From NCBI GenBank assembly GCA_937957815.1, contig CALFXN010000638.1, forward strand, positions 1 to 25,392: a stretch of 25,392 bases of DNA, read 5' to 3'. The first letter of the stretch is position 1; each line of letters starts with the position of its first letter. Origin of the DNA: an uncultured Synergistales bacterium. GTDB taxonomy: Bacteria; Synergistota; Synergistia; Synergistales; Aminobacteriaceae. Positions 8,184 to 16,729 of this stretch are shown one piece after another. The notes beneath the pieces are model-generated. The model was given only the letters and a program-made list of their open reading frames with translations. It ran no database searches and was not told the origin of the DNA. The position numbers were made by a program, and so were the translations under genes.

Positions 8184-9919
8184 TCGATCGGGACCATCCC
8201 TACCTGCGTCTCATCAGACTGCTGCGTCCCTATACGGGGCGTTTCCTGTCGGCGATCGCCTGCATGCTCGTCGCGTCCGCCTGTACGGTTATCCCGCCCT
8301 GGCTGATCAAGAACGTCGTCGACGACGTCCTCATAGCACGGAACATGGTGATGCTCAATCTCCTTCCTGTGGCGATCATCCTCCTTTTTCTCGGAAAGGC
8401 CCTCGCCGCATACGGTCACCAATACCTCATGAACTGGGTCGGCCAGAGAATCGTCATGGAACTCCGGATCCGACTCTACGATCACATGCAGCGCATGTCC
8501 CTGAGATATCTCTACGGCGCGAGAGTCGGGGAACTGATGTCCCGCGTGACGAACGACGTGACCGTGCTCCAGACGCTCGTCACGTCGGTTGTCGTGAATC
8601 TCGTCGTTCAGGGGACGACGTTCCTCGGAATGCTCGGCTTTCTCGTCTATATCAACTGGAGCCTCACGCTTCTCACGTTCGCGATCCTTCCGCTCTGTGT
8701 CTTTGTCCTTGACCGGGCCGGAGAAAAGCTCCGCCGCGTCGGACACGAGATCCAGGAGCAGATCGCGCTCGTTTCGTCGATCGTTCAGGAGGCGTTTTCC
8801 GCGATACGGATCGTCCGGTCGTTCGCGACCGAAGATCTCGAACTCGAACGGTTCCGCGTGCGGAATGTCTCGAACTTCGACGCGCTGCTTCGTGGGGTCA
8901 AGGTCCAGGCCGCGCTCACGGGCGTCATCGAAGTGCTGCTCATCGTCACCCTCGCGGCGATCCTCTGGCTCGGTGGACGGGACGTCATCAGGGGCGAACT
9001 GACCCCGGGCGAACTGGTCGCGTTTCTGGGGTATCTCGGATTTCTGGTCCAGCCGATACGGGTCTTCACGGGCGTGCTGAGTTCGATCCAGTTCGGCAAG
9101 GCGTCGCTCGAGCGGATCTTCGACGTTCTCGATACGCCCGTCGATATCGAATCCCCGGAGGACCCCGTGATCCTTCCGGCGATCCGGGGACGTGTCGCGC
9201 TCGAGAACGTGTCGTTTTCGTACACGCCCGACGCTCCGATCCTCAGAGGCGTCAGCTTCGAAGCCGAGCCCGGGGAAAAGATCGCGATCGTCGGACATAC
9301 GGGCGCGGGAAAATCGACGCTCGTGGATCTCATTCCGAGATTCTACGATCCGGACGGCGGACGGGTTCTCATCGACGGAGTCGATGTCCGGAGAATGGAC
9401 CTCGCGACGCTCCGGCGCCAGATCGGCATCGTCCCCCAGGATCCGCTTCTCATGAAGGGAACGTTCAGGTTCAATATCTCCTACGGAGTTCCCGACGCCA
9501 CGGAGGATCGCGTCCGGCGGGCCGCGGAGATCGCGGGGATCGATGACTTCATCGTCCGTCTTCCGAAGGGATACGATACCGAGATCGGAGAACGCGGCGT
9601 GACGCTGTCGGGCGGAGAGCGCCAACGTGTCGCGATCGCGCGCGCGATCGTCCGGGATCCGAGAATTCTCATCCTCGACGAGGCCACGTCGTCGCTGGAT
9701 CTCGATGTCGAGCGGCGAATCCGGGAGGCGATGCGGAACGCGATGGAAGGGCGAACATCGTTCATCATCGCACACCGGCTGTCGACCGTCCGCGATGCCG
9801 ACAGAATTCTCGTCATCAGCGACGGACGGATCGCCGAACAGGGGACGCACGACGAACTCCTCCGGTGCGGTGGCTTCTATTCCCACCTGTGTTCCATTCA
9901 GTCGGGCCATGTCGGATAG
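8180..9919 (+). CDS. msbA: Lipid A/LPS flippase, MsbA-type ABC transporter
   Basis: This ABC half-transporter fuses a six-helix membrane domain (about residues 1-310) with a nucleotide-binding domain (about 335-579). It would act as a homodimer that flips core-lipid A across the inner membrane. The ATPase motifs are intact: Walker A GHTGAGKST near residue 372, a Q-loop in IVPQDPLL, signature LSGGERQR, Walker B ILILDEATSSLD and the H-loop AHRLST. The 579-residue length matches MsbA of E. coli (582). General multidrug exporters of this family look alike, so the name rests on position between the lpxB genes and lpxK. It overlaps the previous gene by ATGA and lpxK by 11 bases. Confidence 0.92.
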   Translation: MIDRDHPYLRLIRLLRPYTGRFLSAIACMLVASACTVIPPWLIKNVVDDVLIARNMVMLNLLPVAIILLFLGKALAAYGHQYLMNWVGQRIVMELRIRLYDHMQRMSLRYLYGARVGELMSRVTNDVTVLQTLVTSVVVNLVVQGTTFLGMLGFLVYINWSLTLLTFAILPLCVFVLDRAGEKLRRVGHEIQEQIALVSSIVQEAFSAIRIVRSFATEDLELERFRVRNVSNFDALLRGVKVQAALTGVIEVLLIVTLAAILWLGGRDVIRGELTPGELVAFLGYLGFLVQPIRVFTGVLSSIQFGKASLERIFDVLDTPVDIESPEDPVILPAIRGRVALENVSFSYTPDAPILRGVSFEAEPGEKIAIVGHTGAGKSTLVDLIPRFYDPDGGRVLIDGVDVRRMDLATLRRQIGIVPQDPLLMKGTFRFNISYGVPDATEDRVRRAAEIAGIDDFIVRLPKGYDTEIGERGVTLSGGERQRVAIARAIVRDPRILILDEATSSLDLDVERRIREAMRNAMEGRTSFIIAHRLSTVRDADRILVISDGRIAEQGTHDELLRCGGFYSHLCSIQSGHVG

Positions 9920-12242
9920 GGAACGGACGTCGGCGTCGCTGTTCCATTCTGTACTTGCGAGATATCTCGCGTATGCGCGCGGAGAAAGCGCGCGCAGTCC
10001 GTTCGTCATCTTCCGGCCGTTGGGGTTCGTCGCCCGGAAGATGGCCGGAATGCGGAATTTCTTTTTCGATCACGGACTTCTGCCGGTGTACGAGCCGTCA
10101 CTCCCCGTCATCAGCGTCGGCAACGTCACGCTCGGGGGGACGAACAAGACGCCCTTCGTCGAAATGCTGGCCCGTACGCTCTCCTCGTCGGGACTGCACG
10201 TGGGGATCGTCAGCCGGGGATACGGCGGGCGCACTGACAGACCCGTCGTCATCCGGGGGGATCAGGGAAGCCGCGAGGTCGTCGGCGACGAACCGCTCCT
10301 CCTCGCGTCGCGGCTTCCGGACGTTCCCGTCGCCGTCTCGAAGAACCGTCTCCGCGACGTCGAGCTCCTTCACGACATGGGGGTCGAAATCGTCGTCGCG
10401 GACGACGCGTTCCAGCACAGGCGACTCGGAAGGGACGTCGATATCGTTCTCATCGACGCGTGCTGCCCGTTCGGGAACGACTGCGTGGCGCCGGCGGGAA
10501 TCCTGCGCGAGCCGGTCGAATCGGTTTCGAGGGCGCATGCGGTCGTCATCACGAAGGTGGATCAGGTCCGGACGGAGCACATCGCGGCGATTCGCGAGCG
10601 CGTCACCCGGTATGTTCCGGAAGAGAGGCTCTTTACGTCGCGGATCGTCGTCAGCGAATGGCGTACATGGGACGGAGAATGGGGGCCTTCGTCCGTCCCG
10701 GATAGGGGGACGCGCGGCGTCACCTTCTGTGCGATCGGGAATCCATCGAGCTTTCACCGGCTTCTTTCGGACTCCGGCATCGTATGTTGCGACAATCTCG
10801 TCTTCAAGGACCATCACCGGTACTGCGCGGACGACATGCGGCGCGTCGAACGCGTTTTCAAAGCCGCGAACGCGGACGTGATCCTGTGTACGGAAAAGGA
10901 CGTCTACAATCTTCCGGTGGAATATGTCCCGAAAGTTCCGTTTCTCGTCCCGCTCATCTCCGCCCGGGTCGACGACGAGCCGCGATTCATGTCGCTTCTC
11001 GCGTCACGGCTCCGGCCGCGGATCGTCGTGTGTTCCAACGGGTACGGGGAGGACTCCATGGGCGCGCTTCTGGCGGAAAAGCTCCGAGCGAGATTCCCTG
11101 AGGCCGACATCGGCGCTTTCCCGATCGTGGGAAAGGGGGAACTCTACGCGCAGCGCGGGATCAGGATCGACTCCGTTCCGGCGGACTCGCCGACGGGGGG
11201 CGTCGTGAAATACAGTCTTCTGGACCTCTGGAAGGATATCCGCGCCGGACTCTTCCGGAATATCGGATCGCAGATGGAAGCGTGGCGTTCCCTGCGTGGC
11301 GCGATCCGGACCCCCCTCTGCGTCGGGGACGTATACCTTCTCATGCACACGCTCTGGGGGCAGGGGCAGATTCCGCTTTTCGTCGCGACCGCGAAGACCG
11401 TCTATCTGAGCGGGCACTGGCGCGTGGAACGCTTTCTCCTCAAGCACAGGAGCCGCATGACATGGACGCGGGACCGCGAGACGGCCGGGCAGCTTTCGCG
11501 ATCCGGAGTCGCGGCGGTCTTCGAAGGGAATCCAATAATGGATCTGACCTGTGATAATAGTAATGAGATCGGGTCATGGGCTCCGCGGCCGGAGGACGCT
11601 TCGGGGCCGGATATTCGGCCCGGGCGCGGAACGTGGTGGAACGTCCTTCTCCTTCCAGGAAGTCGCGGCCGCGCGTACGAGGATATGAGACTCCTTCTGG
11701 AGACCGCCTCGATTCTCCACGTCCGTCAGAGGTGTCTGTTCTGTGTCGTCGTCGCGCCGACGCTCGATCTCGCGAAGCTGGTCCCGGACGGGTGGGATAT
11801 CGATCGCAGGGACGGGGACGGCCGGATCCGTTCGCGCAGCGATAGAGGCCTGTGTGTCCGTCTGTATTTCGGATCACTCGCTCCGATGGCCCGGGGAGCC
11901 GATATCCTGATCGGCTTCGGCGGAACGGCGAACCAGGTATGCGCCGGACTCGGGGTTCCCGTCGTTTCGACGATCGAAAAGGGCAAACTCGTTCAGAAGA
12001 AGCTGCTTGGCGGATCCGAGGTCCTCGTCGAGCGCAACGCGCGGGCCATCGCGGATGCCGCGCTCGGAATACTGACGTCTCCCGCGCTTTGGGTAAAAAT
12101 GTCGCGGGAAGGAATCGAGCGACTCGGTGCCCCGGGAGCGCTCGACCATGTTGTGGAACATACGGCGACCGCCCTGGGCTGGGACACCCGTTTGCGTGTG
12201 TTCGGCCGTCTGCGGTCCCTTGGATGGGAGGAAGAACGATGA
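9909..12242 (+). CDS. lpxK: Tetraacyldisaccharide 4'-kinase LpxK fused to an LpxB-related domain
   Basis: The product is 777 residues, about twice normal LpxK. Residues about 30-365 are LpxK, the membrane-associated kinase that adds the 4'-phosphate to make lipid [20 protein letters not shown] (P-loop), [35 protein letters not shown] and CTEKDVYNL. Two usual glycines differ: the P-loop has Asn79 before Lys80, and the DDGxQH motif reads DDAFQH. Residues about 371-777 form a second domain resembling the LpxB-related family I recall as TIGR03492: [66 protein letters not shown] and [18 protein letters not shown] hydrophilic, locally AT-rich linker lies near 11531-11570. The reading frame is unbroken, so this is a true fusion in this sequence. 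The ATG at 9909 lacks a strong Shine-Dalgarno and overlaps msbA. Confidence 0.9.
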   Translation: MSDRERTSASLFHSVLARYLAYARGESARSPFVIFRPLGFVARKMAGMRNFFFDHGLLPVYEPSLPVISVGNVTLGGTNKTPFVEMLARTLSSSGLHVGIVSRGYGGRTDRPVVIRGDQGSREVVGDEPLLLASRLPDVPVAVSKNRLRDVELLHDMGVEIVVADDAFQHRRLGRDVDIVLIDACCPFGNDCVAPAGILREPVESVSRAHAVVITKVDQVRTEHIAAIRERVTRYVPEERLFTSRIVVSEWRTWDGEWGPSSVPDRGTRGVTFCAIGNPSSFHRLLSDSGIVCCDNLVFKDHHRYCADDMRRVERVFKAANADVILCTEKDVYNLPVEYVPKVPFLVPLISARVDDEPRFMSLLASRLRPRIVVCSNGYGEDSMGALLAEKLRARFPEADIGAFPIVGKGELYAQRGIRIDSVPADSPTGGVVKYSLLDLWKDIRAGLFRNIGSQMEAWRSLRGAIRTPLCVGDVYLLMHTLWGQGQIPLFVATAKTVYLSGHWRVERFLLKHRSRMTWTRDRETAGQLSRSGVAAVFEGNPIMDLTCDNSNEIGSWAPRPEDASGPDIRPGRGTWWNVLLLPGSRGRAYEDMRLLLETASILHVRQRCLFCVVVAPTLDLAKLVPDGWDIDRRDGDGRIRSRSDRGLCVRLYFGSLAPMARGADILIGFGGTANQVCAGLGVPVVSTIEKGKLVQKKLLGGSEVLVERNARAIADAALGILTSPALWVKMSREGIERLGAPGALDHVVEHTATALGWDTRLRVFGRLRSLGWEEER

Positions 12243-13144
12243 ACACGATGCATCCCGTTCGGGTCGGAGACGCGGAAATCGGACGCGGACGGTTCGCCCT
12301 GATCGCAGGACCGTGCGTCCTCGAATCGCTCGAACTCGGACTCGCAGTCGCGACGGAAACGGCGCGTATATGCGCGGAACTCGGGATCCCGTATATTTTC
12401 AAGGCCTCTTTCGACAAAGCCAACAGAACGTCGCTCCGGAGCTACCGCGGTCCAGGGCTCGCGAGAGGGCTTGAAGAACTCGCCGAGATCAGGGAACGCG
12501 CCGGCGTTCCGGTCCTGACGGATATTCACGAGACATGGCAGGCGGAGAGGGTCGCGCAGGTTGCGGACATTCTGCAGATTCCCGCGTTCCTCTGCAGGCA
12601 GACGGACCTTCTCGTCGCGGCCGCGAAGACCGGCCGCCCCGTTCACGTCAAGAAGGCGCAATTCCTCGCGCCCTGGGACATGCTCTCCGTCGTCGAGAAG
12701 ATCCGCGAGGCGGGGAATCCGAATGTCCTCGTCGGCGAACGAGGGACGTCGTTCGGATACAACCAGCTCGTCGTCGACTTCCGGTCGCTTCCGGTCCTCC
12801 GTGCTCTCGGATGTCCCGTCGTCTTCGACGCGACCCACAGCGTCCAGATGCCCGGCGGCAGAGGGACGTCGAGCGGCGGGGACCGCCGCTACGTCCTGCC
12901 GCTCGCCCGTGCGGCCGTCGCGATAGGGATCGACGCTCTCTTCATGGAGATTCACCCGGACCCCGACGCGGCACTGAGCGACGGCCCGAACATGATCGCG
13001 CTCGGGGATCTTTCGACGACGCTCGCGCAGCTCAGGGCGATCGACGATCTCGTGAAAGGGGATATCGGCGTCGTAACGCTGCGGGACACTCCTGAAAAAA
13101 CGCAGGAAAAATCCACGGAGAATCGGACGGTGACCCGGCAATGA
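12239..13144 (+). CDS. kdsA: 3-deoxy-8-phosphooctulonate synthase KdsA (metal-dependent type)
   Basis: KdsA condenses arabinose-5-phosphate with phosphoenolpyruvate to give Kdo-8-phosphate. The 301-residue TIM-barrel protein shows [65 protein letters not shown] and [12 protein letters not shown]. It carries Cys26, His200, Glu237 and Asp248, with the same spacing as the metal ligands Cys11, His185, Glu222 and Asp233 of Aquifex KdsA. This predicts the metal-requiring class; the E. coli enzyme has Asn in place of the Cys. The ATG at 12239 overlaps the lpxK stop (ATGA); an in-frame ATG at 12248 is possible. Its stop overlaps kdsD in the same way. Confidence 0.96.
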   Translation: MNTMHPVRVGDAEIGRGRFALIAGPCVLESLELGLAVATETARICAELGIPYIFKASFDKANRTSLRSYRGPGLARGLEELAEIRERAGVPVLTDIHETWQAERVAQVADILQIPAFLCRQTDLLVAAAKTGRPVHVKKAQFLAPWDMLSVVEKIREAGNPNVLVGERGTSFGYNQLVVDFRSLPVLRALGCPVVFDATHSVQMPGGRGTSSGGDRRYVLPLARAAVAIGIDALFMEIHPDPDAALSDGPNMIALGDLSTTLAQLRAIDDLVKGDIGVVTLRDTPEKTQEKSTENRTVTRQ

Positions 13145-14154
13145 TGATGGTCTGTCTCCCGCGTGAGCGGGAAGGACGCGAATGTTCCGACGACTGCCTT
13201 CTGGATCTCGGAAGAAGCGTCCTCGAAGCGGAGGCGAACGAATTGCTTTGCGCGTCGCAGCGTCTCGGAAAGGAACTCACCGACGCCGCGCGTCTCATCC
13301 ACGGCTGTTCCGGGAGGCTCGTGGTCGTCGGAATGGGAAAGTCGGGGATCATCGGGCGGAAGATCGCCGCGACGCTCGCGTCGCTCGGGACACCGTCGTT
13401 TTTCCTTCACGCCGCGGAAGCGTCTCACGGCGACCTCGGAATGGTCTGCAGGGAAGACGTCGGCCTCTTCATCAGCAACAGCGGCAAGACATCCGAGGTT
13501 CTCGCCATATTGCCCTTTTTCAGAAGGCTCGGCGCTCCGGTCATCGCCATCACCGGGGGAGCCTCGTCGCCCCTCGCCGAGACCGCCGACGTTCTGATCG
13601 ATTCCGGCGTGGCGCGTGAAGCCGGACCGCTCAACCTCGCGCCGACGAGCAGCACGACGCTGCAGCTCGCGATCGGAGACGCGCTGTCGTGCATGGTGAC
13701 GGAAATGCGGGGTCTCCGGGAGGAGGATTTCGCGCTCTTCCATCCGGCGGGAAACCTCGGGCGGCGCCTTCTGACGCGTGTCGAGGACGTCATGGGCAGC
13801 GGCGAAAAACTTCCGGTGGTTCGCCGGAACGTTCCGGTCAAAGAGGCGCTTTTCGAAATCACGACGAAGAATTACGGCGCGACGTGCGTCGTCGACGACT
13901 CGGACCGACTGGTCGGAATCTTTACGGACGGAGATCTGCGGCGTCTCATCGAGCGTTGCGGCGTCGAGGCGATGAACTTCGCCGTCGAGGAGGGCATGAC
14001 CCGGAAGCCGAGGACGATCGCGCGCGGCCGGCTTGCGGTCGAGGCGGTCCGGATCATGGAAGAGAAGGAAATTTCGGTTCTCATCATCATGGAGGGGGAA
14101 CGCCCGATCGGGATGGTCCATCTTCACGAGCTTCTGAAGGCCGGGGTGGCGTAA
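13141..14154 (+). CDS. kdsD: Arabinose-5-phosphate isomerase KdsD
   Basis: KdsD interconverts ribulose-5-phosphate and arabinose-5-phosphate, supplying KdsA. The 337-residue product has a SIS sugar-isomerase domain (about residues 45-190) with [39 protein letters not shown] and [11 protein letters not shown], followed by two CBS repeats (about 215-335). Lys67 and His201 (in [11 protein letters not shown]) align with the active-site Lys59 and His193 of E. coli KdsD at equal spacing. The ATG at 13141 overlaps the kdsA stop; ATG 13144 follows directly. The gene ends with TAA at 14152-14154, and the codons after that stop continue in the same frame as waaA. Confidence 0.95.
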   Translation: MMMVCLPREREGRECSDDCLLDLGRSVLEAEANELLCASQRLGKELTDAARLIHGCSGRLVVVGMGKSGIIGRKIAATLASLGTPSFFLHAAEASHGDLGMVCREDVGLFISNSGKTSEVLAILPFFRRLGAPVIAITGGASSPLAETADVLIDSGVAREAGPLNLAPTSSTTLQLAIGDALSCMVTEMRGLREEDFALFHPAGNLGRRLLTRVEDVMGSGEKLPVVRRNVPVKEALFEITTKNYGATCVVDDSDRLVGIFTDGDLRRLIERCGVEAMNFAVEEGMTRKPRTIARGRLAVEAVRIMEEKEISVLIIMEGERPIGMVHLHELLKAGVA

Positions 14155-15414
14155 CTGAAGTACGGAACCTATCGCCTGCTGACATCGATTCTGTACCCCT
14201 TCGCCTATCCGTGGCTTTCGCGGAAATACCCGCTCGGCCTCGGGGACAGACGCGGTTTTCTCTCCGCGGACGTGCGGTGCGCGCTGGGCGAAAGATCTCC
14301 CGTGTGGATCCATGCGGTTTCGGTCGGAGAGGTTCAGACCGCCCGTCCCGTGTTTCTTGCCGGCAGGGCGGCGGATCCAGACCTCCCGATCGTTCTCTCG
14401 ACGACGACGAAAAACGGAGCCGAGGTTGCGGATGCGATGCTCGCGGAGCTATTCGATGCGCGCTTCTTCTTCCCGTGGGACATTCCGCGCGTTCTCAGCC
14501 GTTTTCTCGACGCGCTCCGCCCGAAAGCCTTCGCGACCATGGAGACCGAAGTGTGGCCGAACCTGCTGTACGAGCTGCACCGGAGGGACATTCCCGCGTA
14601 TCTGGTGAACGCCAGACTTTCAGAGACGACCTTCGAGAAGATCATGAAGCGACCGGCATTCTGGAAGCCCGTCTTCGGATGGTTCCGCACGATTCTCGCG
14701 AGAGGGGAAGGAGACGTCGACCGTCTGCTCGCGATCGGAGTCGCGCCCGAACGAATCAGGATCATCGGCGACTGCAAGATCGACGCGCTCCTCGAGCGGC
14801 GTCGGCTCTTCGACAAAGCGGCCGTCGGCCGGATGGTTCCTTCGGGACCAGGGGCGGTCTTTCTCGCCGGAAGCACGCACAGAGGCGAGGAGGAAGTCGT
14901 GCTCGACGCATTCTCCCGTGTGAGAAACGAACATCCCGATGCAAGACTCGTGATCGTCCCGCGGCATCCGGAACGGGCAGGAGAAATCCGATCGCTCGCC
15001 TCAGGGCGCGGCGTTGTCGCGCTGCTGTCGGAAAACGCGCCGGCGTGGGACATCCTCGTCGTCGACCGCATCGGAGTGCTCTTCGATCTCTACGGGGTCG
15101 CGGACGCCGCATTCATCGGAGGAAGTCTCGTTCCCAAGGGAGGACAGAATCTCATGGAGGCCGCCGCGTTCGGAGTTCCGATCTGCCACGGTCCCGACAT
15201 GGAGGATTTCCCGGAGGCGACCCGGCGTCTCGACGCTCTCGGCGCGTCGGTCCGGGTCACGGACGCGGCGATGATTGCGTCGCACTGGAATGAAAGCCTC
15301 TCTCCGAAAGTCCGGGAGAGCGTCCGGCAAGGCTGCCGGCGGTATTTTCGCGATCTCGAGGGAGCGTCCGCCCGGGCATGGAGTACAATACGTTCCGGCT
15401 TTGACGGAGTGTAG
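14155..15414 (+). CDS. waaA: Kdo transferase WaaA (KdtA), probable CTG start
   Basis: WaaA attaches Kdo from CMP-Kdo to lipid IVA at the cytoplasmic face of the inner membrane. With a start at 14155 the product is 419 residues, close to the 425 of E. coli. The first 21 residues include a hydrophobic anchor (YRLLTSILYPFAYPWL), as the family has. Glu59 in VSVGEVQ matches the catalytic Glu of E. coli (Glu60). Later motifs are MPTEVWPN-like METEVWPN, STHRGEE, IVPRHPER, and GGSLVPKGGQNLMEAAA. No ATG, GTG or TTG occurs in frame between the kdsD stop and GTG 14272, and that GTG would remove the anchor. CTG at 14155, directly after the stop and behind a GGGG-rich site, is the simplest start. Confidence is high for function and moderate for start. 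Confidence 0.9.
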   Translation: MKYGTYRLLTSILYPFAYPWLSRKYPLGLGDRRGFLSADVRCALGERSPVWIHAVSVGEVQTARPVFLAGRAADPDLPIVLSTTTKNGAEVADAMLAELFDARFFFPWDIPRVLSRFLDALRPKAFATMETEVWPNLLYELHRRDIPAYLVNARLSETTFEKIMKRPAFWKPVFGWFRTILARGEGDVDRLLAIGVAPERIRIIGDCKIDALLERRRLFDKAAVGRMVPSGPGAVFLAGSTHRGEEEVVLDAFSRVRNEHPDARLVIVPRHPERAGEIRSLASGRGVVALLSENAPAWDILVVDRIGVLFDLYGVADAAFIGGSLVPKGGQNLMEAAAFGVPICHGPDMEDFPEATRRLDALGASVRVTDAAMIASHWNESLSPKVRESVRQGCRRYFRDLEGASARAWSTIRSGFDGV

Positions 15415-15477
15415 ATCCGGAGAACCCCCGGAAGCGACACCCCGGGTGCATGTCGTGAGAGGAGAGTGAACATAGCG

Positions 15478-16725
15478 ATGAAGGACGGAATCGTAAACGA
15501 TACGCTTCTGCGGGAGTTTTACGAGAGTCTGGACCCTCGTTCGCGCGCGAGTCTCGATGCGGCGACGGACAGGGTCGTCGAGGTCAAGAAACGGGGCGGC
15601 AAGATCGCCGTCGTCACGGGGAGCGGTCCGAACATTCACGAGGGAGTCACCACGCTGATCGCGGAGCTCATGGACAAGGGAATCGTCGACGGCGTCACGA
15701 CGAGTTCCGCGGTCGTCGGTCACGAGATGGCCGGGGCGCTCGACGTCGTGAAGATGTGCAATGCGACCGAAGTCGGAATGGACGAGGCGTTCATGCCCCG
15801 CGGAAACGTCTTCGAGTTCACTCAGATGTCCGAAGGCGACCTCGCCGCGATCCGGGCCGAGATGGTGCTCGACGACGACCTCATCGGGCGCGGAAAGTCG
15901 GCGAAGGGACACTTCGTTCTCAAGGCCGCCGGAAACATGGCCTACCCGATGGGGCTCAGGAACGAGACGATCGCCGAAGAGATCCTCTCGGTCGCGAGGA
16001 TGCTCGGGCTGCCCTTCGAGACAGTCGCGGGCTGGGGGTGCGACCGCAGGACGATGCTCGGCATCGGCGCGGAAAAGGGGCTTCCCGTTCTCGTGACGAT
16101 TCCGCAGATGATCGGCGGGGGGGCCATCGGCATCGCGATCGGCGACAGTATCTCCGTAGGCGAACGCTCGCTGCGTGTGGCGCGGATGCTCGGCGAGGCC
16201 GACATCATCATCGAATCGGCCGTAGCGCTGACGCAGGAGATCCACGACGGGCCGTTCGAAACGTATACGGGGCACGGAATCTGGTCCCACTGGAAGGGCC
16301 TCGGAACATACAGTCTGAAGGACAAGACGCTGATCCGCATCGACCTCGACGAAAACCTCAGGAAAGCGCAGGACATCCAGAAGGAGAGCAAGTTGATCCA
16401 GGAGGCCATCGACAAGGGGCTGCCGAAGACGAAGATCGCCAGGATCCCGTTCCGGATGGAGATGTCGGCGTTCGCCCGTCACGAGGGAAGCCTTCCGATC
16501 ATCGGAGACATCGGCAGGATCTGGCCGGTCCTCGCCGCGAGAGCCGCGGAGCGTCTCGGAATTGCGCTCGAATTCATGAGCTACTCGCAGGAAACCGATG
16601 AAGGCCGCGCCATGCGGGACTGGATCGTCGAAAACGTGACCATCCTCGACCGCTCGAAGATTCGCGCCCGCGCAGAAGAGTACAGCCGCCTTCGCATCCG
16701 TTCGTCGGCTTCGGGCGCAAGGTGA
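15478..16725 (+). CDS. Unrecognised conserved-looking protein in the Kdo cluster
   Basis: I do not recognise this 415-residue protein. It looks soluble, with no signal peptide or membrane segment. Residues 42-56 (KIAVVTGSGPNIHEG) form a glycine-rich strand-loop of Rossmann type, followed by LIAELMDKGIVDGVTTSSA and a conserved-looking GHEMAGAL. Further on are VAGWGCDRRTMLGIG, a glycine-rich PQMIGGGAIGIAIGDS and YTGHGIWSHWKG. The pattern of a strand, a glycine loop, 'GIVDGVTTSSA' and later 'KGLPVLVTIPQ' faintly recalls deoxyhypusine synthase-like proteins; I regard that as a guess. It lies between waaA and kdsB on the same strand, four bases before kdsB, so a link to Kdo or lipid A is plausible. 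ATG 15478 is chosen over GTG 15466, since the AGGAG at 15460 lies too close to the latter. Confidence 0.8.
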   Translation: MKDGIVNDTLLREFYESLDPRSRASLDAATDRVVEVKKRGGKIAVVTGSGPNIHEGVTTLIAELMDKGIVDGVTTSSAVVGHEMAGALDVVKMCNATEVGMDEAFMPRGNVFEFTQMSEGDLAAIRAEMVLDDDLIGRGKSAKGHFVLKAAGNMAYPMGLRNETIAEEILSVARMLGLPFETVAGWGCDRRTMLGIGAEKGLPVLVTIPQMIGGGAIGIAIGDSISVGERSLRVARMLGEADIIIESAVALTQEIHDGPFETYTGHGIWSHWKGLGTYSLKDKTLIRIDLDENLRKAQDIQKESKLIQEAIDKGLPKTKIARIPFRMEMSAFARHEGSLPIIGDIGRIWPVLAARAAERLGIALEFMSYSQETDEGRAMRDWIVENVTILDRSKIRARAEEYSRLRIRSSASGAR

Positions 16726-16729
16726 CGGA

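Noticed and set aside
7991..10009. Long minus-strand open frame of 672 codons across msbA
   Set aside because: It lies opposite an msbA gene with intact ATPase motifs, and its product is an Arg/Asp/Glu-rich string with no motif. High GC with a biased third codon position creates such shadows. The same applies to other long minus-strand frames such as 15001-16809, 19056-21215 and 793-2256.
14272..15414. GTG 14272 as the waaA start
   Set aside because: It would remove the membrane anchor that the upstream in-frame codons clearly encode, and the shorter protein would begin only about 19 codons before the catalytic VSVGE.
15415..15477. Hairpin or terminator in the gap after waaA
   Set aside because: CCCCCGG and CCCGGG runs pair only imperfectly, with no T-run, so I do not call one.
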